A stretch of DNA of 64,000 nucleotides. It comes from Bremia lactucae. Its lineage: Eukaryota; Oomycota; Peronosporomycetes; Peronosporales; Peronosporaceae. Below the pieces are notes generated by a model. It did not search any database. It saw only the letters and a list, made by a program, of their open reading frames with translations, and was not told where the DNA came from. Of the stretch, positions 56,992-64,000 are shown one piece after another. The translations under genes were made by a program, and so were the position numbers. The DNA lies in NCBI RefSeq assembly GCF_004359215.1, contig NC_090617.1, forward strand, positions 2,483,180 through 2,547,179, given 5' to 3'. Position 1 is the stretch's first letter; each line of letters begins with the position of its first letter.

Positions 56992-57442
56992 GTCACTAGT
57001 ACACCCAGCGGGCTTAAGAAGCAAGTGATGCGTTATGACGATATAATCGATTAAAATTCGTTTGACCCTCTACGATGCTACCGTCCGTGGTCGTGTTTGT
57101 AATGTCTTTACTAAAGGCGCGACGCTTTTATGAAATTCGACATGTCATGCATGGCGAAAATTGTGAATCTTTCGCACAATTCGCCTTTAAATGTAATAGA
57201 TTTGAAAGTCTTCTTTTATCTTCACTTATTATAGAGAATAAATGAAACAAGTGGCACGGTATCACGACGTATACAATCGTTTACAGATGATTTTACGTGA
57301 GTTGCTCCATTCGCGCCAGTAATGTATCGTTAAGATAGGGAACGTATTAAATATTTAAGCCGTGTTGATTAAATAATGGTACTTCCTTCCTTGCTTATGT
57401 CTCAACACTGATGAGGCGAATGATAACTTACACAATCTGCCA
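56992..57442. other. spacer between convergent PHF5A and pyruvate kinase copy 2
   Basis: 450 AT-rich bases, shared 3' flanks of two convergent genes. No coding frame or repeat recognised. Confidence 0.5.
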
Positions 57443-58960
57443 TCATTCAACAGTAAGCACCTTTAGCATGTTCGTCGAGCCGGAGCGAGCCTCCACCATG
57501 CCATGTAAAGCGACAACATTGTCACCTGGCTTGACCCAACCAAACTGCTTTCCCAAATCCGTCGCACGATACAAAATCGACTCGGTCCCAATCATCGAAC
57601 CCATGCAGCGCGCTGTGACCCCTTTACAAAAGCCTTCCGCCTGGCGAGCAGTTGTGCCCAAAGCCGTGAGCACTAGCACCGGCATTGATGGACGAAATTT
57701 AGACACAAGACGCGCAGTATTGCCCGATTCTGTTAGCAATACAATCATCTTGGCATCAATATCAATCGCAGTCTTCACAGCTGATGACGTGATAGCCTCT
57801 TGAGTATCCATATGACCGTACGTATCAAGGACCGAGTTATGAAGCGCTTGGTATAAATCGTTATAGTGAATAGCCCCTTCAGCCTGCAAGCAAATCTTGG
57901 CCATCATTGCCACGGCCTCGGTAGGGTACTCGCCTTTGGCAGTCTCACCCGATAACATCACAGCATCGGTACCATCTAGCACCGCGTTGGCCACATCCGT
58001 ACATTCAGCACGAGTTGGACGAGGCGCCTTAATCATCGACTCAAGCATCTGCGTCGCCGTCACAACAGGTTTGCCAGCAATATTGGCTTTACGAATAATC
58101 ATCTTTTGGGCCAAAAAGACTTTTTCGGGTGGGATTTCCATGCCTAAATCGCCACGGGCTACCATAATGCCGTCTGCTTTGGTTAAAATGTCGTCAAAAT
58201 TCTCAAGTCCTTCCTGACTCTCAATCTTAGCAATAACTTTAATGGTACGGCCACGAGGTCCAAGGATGTGGCGAACATTGTCAATATCCTGTCCCGTACG
58301 CACGAATGAAGCCGCAACATAATCCACGCCATGTACCAAACCGAAATTCACCAAATCATCCTCGTCCTTAGCTGTGAGCGTCGGTAGCAAAAGTTTGCAG
58401 CCAGGGAGATTCATGTTCTTACGTTCGCCCAGTATAGCGGTATTATTGGCTCTACAGACGACGCTGTCTTCTTTAATCTCAAGCACCGTAAGCACTAGCG
58501 AGCCATCGGCTACAAGGATAGTTCCATCTACCTTGACGGACTGACAGAGCTCTGCGTACGAGCACGCAATTTTGGTCTCGTTACCAAGGAAGTCGTAATC
58601 ACTTGTGAGCTCAAGAGTAGCATCCTTCTTAATCGTCACCTTGTCTTTGTTTGCCAGAAAACCCGTGCGAATTTCGGGACCTTTCGTGTCGAGCATGACT
58701 GCAATGTTCTTATAAGGACGCGTGGCCAGCGCAGCACGCAGGGAATTCAGTATCTCAGCATGGCTAATGTGGTCACCGTGGGAAAAATTTAAGCGAGCTA
58801 CGTTCATGCCCGTGTCAATAAGCTCGCCGAGTCCCTTCACGGTCCAGCAGGATGGCCCTATCGTACAGAAAATACGCGTTTTACGTTCTCCAGCTTTGTC
58901 GCTGCGCATGATGCTCTCAAGCTCCACTCCCTTTCGGCTTAGGCCTATTGCTCCCGACAT
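57443..58960 (-). CDS. pyruvate kinase, copy 2
   Basis: 505 residues, start MSGAIGLSRKGVELE at 58960, end KVLTVE. The sequence follows copy 1 over its whole length with scattered substitutions (roughly nine in ten residues the same by eye), including LDTKGPEIRTG, IAKIESQEGLENFDDI, MVARGDLGMEIPPEKV and MLSGETAKGEYPTEAV. All active-site blocks are intact, so both copies look functional. No intron. The pair is a dispersed tandem duplication; differences cluster in the outer part of the C-terminal domain (for example ALGTTARQAEGFCKGVTARC against AMAGSARQAEGFYKGVRARC). Confidence 0.95.
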   Translation of the reverse strand: MSGAIGLSRKGVELESIMRSDKAGERKTRIFCTIGPSCWTVKGLGELIDTGMNVARLNFSHGDHISHAEILNSLRAALATRPYKNIAVMLDTKGPEIRTGFLANKDKVTIKKDATLELTSDYDFLGNETKIACSYAELCQSVKVDGTILVADGSLVLTVLEIKEDSVVCRANNTAILGERKNMNLPGCKLLLPTLTAKDEDDLVNFGLVHGVDYVAASFVRTGQDIDNVRHILGPRGRTIKVIAKIESQEGLENFDDILTKADGIMVARGDLGMEIPPEKVFLAQKMIIRKANIAGKPVVTATQMLESMIKAPRPTRAECTDVANAVLDGTDAVMLSGETAKGEYPTEAVAMMAKICLQAEGAIHYNDLYQALHNSVLDTYGHMDTQEAITSSAVKTAIDIDAKMIVLLTESGNTARLVSKFRPSMPVLVLTALGTTARQAEGFCKGVTARCMGSMIGTESILYRATDLGKQFGWVKPGDNVVALHGMVEARSGSTNMLKVLTVE

Positions 58961-59434
58961 GACTACATTTGCAATACATGCATGTTAGCCAAACGCAGCA
59001 ACAATCGGACGCATTCGCGACCCTATTTCACGCACTGTAACAACGGTCAGCTCCTCCACTGGGCCGTGACATTCCATAGCTATTCATGCCAGTGGCTAGT
59101 TTGGATCTGGCGTTGTCACAAAACCATCTATAGAGCCATCATTACCTGATAATACTTCGTCGATTCTGAAAGAAAAGTGAACTACTTGGTGCAGTTGCTT
59201 TGAGTAAAGTTCCTTTTATTGCAACTTTCCCGAAAAAACCTGGTACTAACGGTTTTTTTCGAAATAAATTTCGTTCCCGTCGATAAGCAACGGAGGTCGA
59301 TAAAAATCCATATCTTGATCCTGCCTCTGCCACGTCGGCCCCCGTCACGCCAGTTTTTTTGGTATGCACGCACCCGCGAGCTACCCGGGTAGTGATGCTT
59401 AATTTTTTCAAAGCGTTGGAAGGGAAGGTGATTG
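58961..59434. other. upstream region of pyruvate kinase copy 2
   Basis: Promoter and 5' UTR of the kinase on the minus strand. A minus-strand frame of 89 codons (59411-59142) has no recognisable domain; I do not call it a gene. Confidence 0.45.
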
Positions 59435-59739
59435 TGTAACGGGCGCCCCGTTACATAAATATTATTTCCTAGAGGACAAGTAAAAAATCCTATGAAAGTC
59501 GATAATATTTAAAAGTACAAATTTATTAATTTTGACTTAATAGTTCCAAAATTTTACTTTTTTCTTATTCTAAGCCTTAAATCGTTCGATAGTAGCTAAG
59601 TCTTCCAATCTACTTAGAATCTTCCTCTTAATGTCGTTTACGTGAAACAACTGAGGCACCTTTCCTCCACTGTAATCAGTGCAGGTTGTCTAGGCTGTCG
59701 AGTACTGTTATCAGTACTAGCGAAAGGTGCCTCTTTACA
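59435..59739 (+). repeat. LTR1, internally deleted solo copy
   Basis: Starts TGTAACGGGCGCCCCGTTACAT, the clearest LTR1 start with a perfect fold-back, and ends AGGTGCCTCTTTACA. About 150-200 bases are missing from the middle, after AATAGTTCCAAAATTTTAC. It carries the hairpin AGTACTGTTATCAGTACT (59701-59718). No target duplication found. Confidence 0.75.
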
Positions 59740-60381
59740 CTGCAGACATTATTATATAAGGTGAAATCATTTTGTTTGTCTGATCAGACGAATGACTATG
59801 ATATTGCTGTCAATCAGCTTGATAAGCCGCCTCCAGAAGGCGGCTGTAACGCTTTGCTGTCTATCCGAGACAATAGACGCTGGCAGCTTATGAGCCCTCA
59901 AAATGTTTTTGGAAAGGAGGAAGCAGCAACAGTGTCTCGTTCTATTGCTAAAACATATACTTGCCAAAACTAAGAGATGAAACAAACGGTGTCAAATTGT
60001 ATTTATTTTATGTACACGCAAGAGTTTGTATAGTATTTAAAAGAAGTTCCTGCCGAATAATATATGGTGTTGACGTCGTCAGTCGGCTTATTTATACTCC
60101 CTAAACCAATTGAACTTATCGAGAAGGAGAAGGTGAGGTGAGGTACATTAAGATACTTCTAGAGATCCCTATGGCCGTGTTAGTGTCCTATATACTATGC
60201 AGCTCTACAGGAGGCAGATTTGAGTCGATCATGCTGTCACTGCTGAGCATTCCGGTCCACGAGGGTGCGGAGTGCGAGTGTATGCTCTCGCGTTGTTCGT
60301 GTTGGCGTGGCGACGAGCGTGACTTCATTCAGCGCTGTTTGGCGCGTTGTAATCCACTGTCGAACGTCGTGTTCAGGTGTT
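59740..60381. other. spacer and probable 3' end of the LINE
   Basis: 59740-60060 holds short open frames on both strands without a known domain. 60060-60381 lies directly after the LINE stop and is likely its 3' UTR; no poly-A or simple-repeat tail is obvious, so the LINE end is not fixed. Confidence 0.35.
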
Positions 60382-63300
60382 CTACAAGTCCATGATGACT
60401 GGACGTCCGTCCTCTGCAGTCGTCTGCTGGGAGAGAGCCGTGTCCATCGCGATGTTGGCTGCTCGGTCGGCCATCTTGTTATGCTCGCGGTAATGATACG
60501 TCCAGCTGCGGATGCCGAGCCCGTCCGCGCATCGTCTCGCTTTCAGATAGAGTTGTCGCAGTCGAGGCTGTTTCGGTACCCTGTGGCGTTGGTGCTGTCG
60601 GATGATCATATTGCTGTCTCCGATCACGTGCAAGGGGCTGTAGCGAGCTGCCGCGGCTCGACGTAGTCCGTGGATGAGCCCCCAGTACTCGGCCGTGTTG
60701 TTGGTCGTGTCGACTCGCGCATACGACATGCTGGACGCCCAGCAGATGTCTGTGGCGTGCGTGTCGATGTCGAGTCGCTCGACGACCGAGCCTGACCCTC
60801 CTGGCCCTGGGTTGCCTCTTGATCTTCCATCGAAGAAAAGCAAGAAGACGGAGCGCGACTCGAGTGGTCGTGGACATGTTCGCTCGCGGTCGCGTTCCGA
60901 CAGCAGGTCCTGAAGGGTGGCTACGAGCACTGCCATCACCCTCCCTCTCGGAGTCCGGTGCGCATCGCTGTCGAAATCTCGCATGAGGTGTCCGAGAGAA
61001 CTGAGTCCACCGTGGATAGAGGCGTTAATAAAGGCTCTCATAACGGTCGCTGAGGCGGTCGGTTCGTGTCGCAGTCGGAGTCGTGCACACTAGATGGCAT
61101 GCAGCGTTGCGACCGCCGTGTGCCACCAGAGTAGGCTGGCCACTGGGTAGAGCTCGTCGCGCAACGGGTCCTCATCCTCCTCGTCACTCAGAGTGGCATG
61201 AACAGCGTTCCAAGCCCGCTCGGGTGTCTCAGGCATCTCGAGGCTGAAACACAGACGTGGTGCGTCGTCTATGACGTTCTCGCGGAGTTGTTGCCAGCGT
61301 GGGCGGAAGTCTGCCCACGCCGTCGCCGCGACTGGACAGTCCCAGAAAACGTGCTTGACGTTGGTGTGTTAAACGTCGCTGCATGAGGAGTGCGGGCATG
61401 TGAGGTTGCTGCTATCGTGGTTCCAGAGGTTGAGCTTGTTCGCATTGAGCCGGAAAACGGTCTGCGCTGCGTATGGAGAAAGACTGGGAACTCGCTGCGT
61501 CTCGGTCCATTTGATCTGCCGCATTTCATCGAACACAGTCGAGCTGCTGCTTGCCTGTCTGGGAAGCGCATCATCGCGTGCCTTCTCTCCCTTCTCTCGA
61601 CGTCTTCGTGTTACCATCCGCCTGTACTGCTTCCTCCTTGGTCGCCACCGTTCTTCACCACTGTAGAGACTCACGAGCCGCGAGAGTACCGAATGTCCCT
61701 GGAACGTGACTGTACTACCCGGCACATCTGCGGATGCTTCACGCTCGCAGTCGTTCATCGATGTCACTGTACGTGGATCGCGTTGCAGTAGAGCGTCCGA
61801 GTAGATGATGCTGTCCCCGTTGTCCGTTAGCATCCACGAGTGGCGCTGCTGCAACTCCACATTGACCGGTCTCAGTAACGTCGGTGTGTGCGGACGGTAG
61901 AGAAGCTGCGGAAAGTTGATCAAGAGTGTTTCACAAAGGCGCTCCGCTGCCCGTCGAGTCGACGGCCGTGGATCCGGAGACTCGCGCATCTGGAACGTGA
62001 TCTCGCCTCTCCTACTCCACGACCACTCGATGACATCTCCGAGCGTTCACCGACAGTCTGTCGCTCGTGCAAAGTCGCCAACTGTAGACAGAGCTCCATG
62101 ACCGTTGTGTAGCCAGGTCGCGGTATCCAGTGTCGCGTGCCGGAGCCACTCGTCGCAAAAGGCTCCCCTGTGATCCGCCCATCGCCGCACCAGATCCGCC
62201 ACTCTCGTCATCGTGGTGGCATCGATGCTGTTTACCACCTCGCCATCGTGCCACCGCGCATTGCTGAGGCTGGTTCGCATTGCCTCACGGGCGTCCCGCA
62301 CAAGCCGATGCTCCGCTGCCGAGAGGGTGCCGCCGTGCACGGACCGCACGACTGCTGCTCCGGATGCCCACATCGTCGAGCCGTAGAAGTTCGCGTCTTT
62401 CGCCGTTGTATCGAACCTCGGGGTGAGATACACGTCAGCGCCCTACCGCCCTGCCATTATGATGTCGCCGATGGTCCGCCCGGCTCCTGTCGATCCCGAC
62501 GCCCACCGTCCAACTGCCATTGCGGCCATGGTGAGAAGCTCCGCTTGAATATTCGGAACTGCAATCCCGCCTTCAAGTACGGGTAGCTCGGCCTGCATCT
62601 CGCCCATCCAAGCTCGAACCTGCTTGCCATCTCGTTTGCCCCAGACAAAGCGTTTGACGAGTTGCTGTAGTTGGTCGACAGTTGCTGTAGGTGGCCAGAC
62701 GTGTCTGGCAACGAAGACGATCTTTGGTACAATGACCGCTGCAGCCAGCGCGGCTCGTTGCCCTACTGTGTTAGTTTTGGCCCGCGCGAGGTGCAATCTC
62801 GCGTTGATCGAGCTGATACACGCTTCCCAGTTGGCCTTCGTCGCGTCACCAACACTGACTTGAATACCGACGTACCTGCAGTGCTCGCCGTCGCGCAAGA
62901 GCTTCACATCACCAAGAGAGGCGGGATCAACGACGACACCACTGCGGAGAGGAATAGCCATGGACTTGCTGGCGTTGACTCGAAGTCCGGATGCCGTGCC
63001 GAACTGTGCGAGCATCTCCAACACCCTGCTGACATTCTGTGGAGACCGGACGTAGACAGCCGTATCGTCGGCGTACCCACAGATCTTCACATTGATCTGT
63101 TTGGATCGGCTACTGAGGACTACACCTTCGAGTTCTGTCGTATTGTCGATCTTCTCGTAGAGTAGCTCTAGTGCCAAGATGAAGAGCAGCGGTGCGAGTG
63201 GGCAGCCTTGCCGAATGCCGCACGTGACGCCGAGCCAGCTCGACAGGTTGCCGTTCACTAGGAAGCGGCATCTCGTGTTCTCGTGTAGGATCCCACAAGC

Positions 63301-64000
63301 CGCACGAAATTGTCGCGGAATCCCAGGTATCGCAGCGCCGCGAAGAGGAAAAGCCGGCTGAGAGAGTCGTTTACCTTCGCGAAGTCGAGTAGCATCGCGA
63401 GTCCCTGAGCAAGGTTCTCATCCTCTCTAGCAGCGATCCTCACCGCCACGAACAGATCGAGGATGGTGTTCATCTCTCTGTTTGGCTCGAAGCCGGCCTG
63501 CAGCGGGTGCACGGTGCGAGGCAAGAGGGCTCGCAGACAGGTCGCGTACAATCGCGTGAAGATCTTGTAGTCCGAGTTCAGGAGCGCGATCGGGCGGAAA
63601 TCGAGTGGCCGCGCCGCACTCCGGTTCTTCTTGATGCCTGACACGTGCGAGTCACCGAACGACCTCGGCACTGACTCGCCCTCGGTCCACCAGTTGAACA
63701 TCCGTGTGAGCAGAGAGACAAGGTCGTCGATATGATCGCGGTACCAGTCGTTGCTCAGCTCGTCGCCGCACGTTTTGCCGCGTTGGCACTTGCGGATCGA
63801 CTTCCGTACCTCGAGCTCTGTCTTCACGCAGTTCAGTCGCTGCAGCTCGGGAACTGGCCCTCATGGTGGCAGTGAGCGGATGAAGTCCTCGATCTTGCCG
63901 CTGTCTGCTTCCGGTTGCTGCATGACGGCTTGCCAGCCAACACGCATGTCCTCGGCCAGCTCTCTAGCGAGTGGGACCATGCTGCGCCCGTCCACCGAGA
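60382..64000 (-). mobile_element. LINE (non-LTR retrotransposon) with RT, zinc motif and C-terminal RNase H; 5' end outside window
   Basis: The minus-strand frame runs from the window edge to 60382. RT: LDFRPIALLNSDYKIFTRLY and LQAGFEPNREMNTILDLF (63827-63258), a frameshift near 63260-63290, then [20 protein letters not shown] and the active site [12 protein letters not shown] (63258-62443). A Cys/His motif follows at about 61400-61335 (LTCPHSSC, HVFWDC). RNase H at 61041-60382: FFDGRSRGNPGPGGSGSVVE, DTTNNTAEYWGLIHGL, VIGDSNMII, REHNKMADRAANIAM. From 63258 down to 60382 all blocks keep one frame, broken only by stops at 62443, 62047, 61369 and 61090; another lies at 63861. The DGxxRGNPGPGG form resembles the archaeal-type RNase H reported for oomycete Utopia-clade LINEs. 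Confidence 0.88.

Noticed and set aside
57408..57430. CTGATGAGGCGAA resembling a hammerhead ribozyme core
   Set aside because: No stems I, II or III can be formed around it; chance match near the kinase 3' end.
59142..59411. 89-codon minus-strand frame upstream of pyruvate kinase copy 2
   Set aside because: No domain, overlaps another open frame, low complexity of basic and Ser residues; not supportable as a gene.
60382..64000. Many plus-strand open frames over the LINE (for example 62137-62586, 62671-63165)
   Set aside because: GC-rich shadow frames of the RT and RNase H coding strand, no known motifs.
1..64000. CRISPR arrays, bacterial operons, tRNA or rRNA genes
   Set aside because: No regularly spaced repeats, no bacterial gene organisation; no tRNA cloverleaf or rRNA sequence recognised by eye. 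A covariance-model scan would be needed for small RNAs.

Overview
This window is nuclear DNA of an oomycete, most likely of the Peronosporales (Phytophthora or downy mildew type). The evidence is compact host genes with few, very short introns (61 to 155 nt), a fused starch-binding/trehalose synthase/trehalose phosphatase gene, and long stretches of decayed Ty3/Gypsy elements with a LINE that ends in an RNase H domain. I cannot name the species from sequence alone.

Layout. The left edge (1-3789, minus) is the N-terminal 1263 codons of an unconventional myosin. From about 4 to 35 kb the window is a transposon graveyard: hAT remnants, a pogo/Tigger-type transposase, at least three Gypsy families and several LTR families. 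A host gene island follows: a secreted pepsin-like aspartic protease (35.1-36.3 kb), the trehalose gene (37.1-40.9 kb, one intron near its 3' end), a GPN-loop GTPase 2 (41.0-42.1 kb, minus, three introns) and pyruvate kinase copy 1 (42.3-43.8 kb, minus). A second Gypsy cluster (44.4-56.3 kb) separates this from PHF5A/Rds3 (56.7 kb) and pyruvate kinase copy 2 (57.4-59.0 kb, minus). The right edge (60.4-64.0 kb, minus) is a LINE open to the window end, kept in one frame apart from a few stops and one frameshift.

Main point. One Gypsy family (called F1 here) has an unusual layout: LTR, gag, pol, then a second ORF region on the opposite strand, then the 3' LTR. It is seen in element E1 (6948-14266, near-perfect 5-bp target duplication), in the internally deleted element E2 (14512-17218, perfect CTAAA duplication, matching LTRs, primer binding site and polypurine tract), and in a third partial copy (21.7-24.8 kb). 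The antisense ORF runs convergent to pol, starts Ala-rich, and ends in a coiled coil next to the pol stop. Coiled-coil reading frames convergent with pol also appear at other Gypsy remnants here. All copies are broken, so function is inferred from repeated layout only.

Host genes: the two pyruvate kinases are close paralogs around the second cluster. The trehalose protein carries a changed phosphatase motif (DYGNT), and PHF5A has Asp where animal and plant proteins have Cys26. Everything here is read by eye; identities and family names need alignment.
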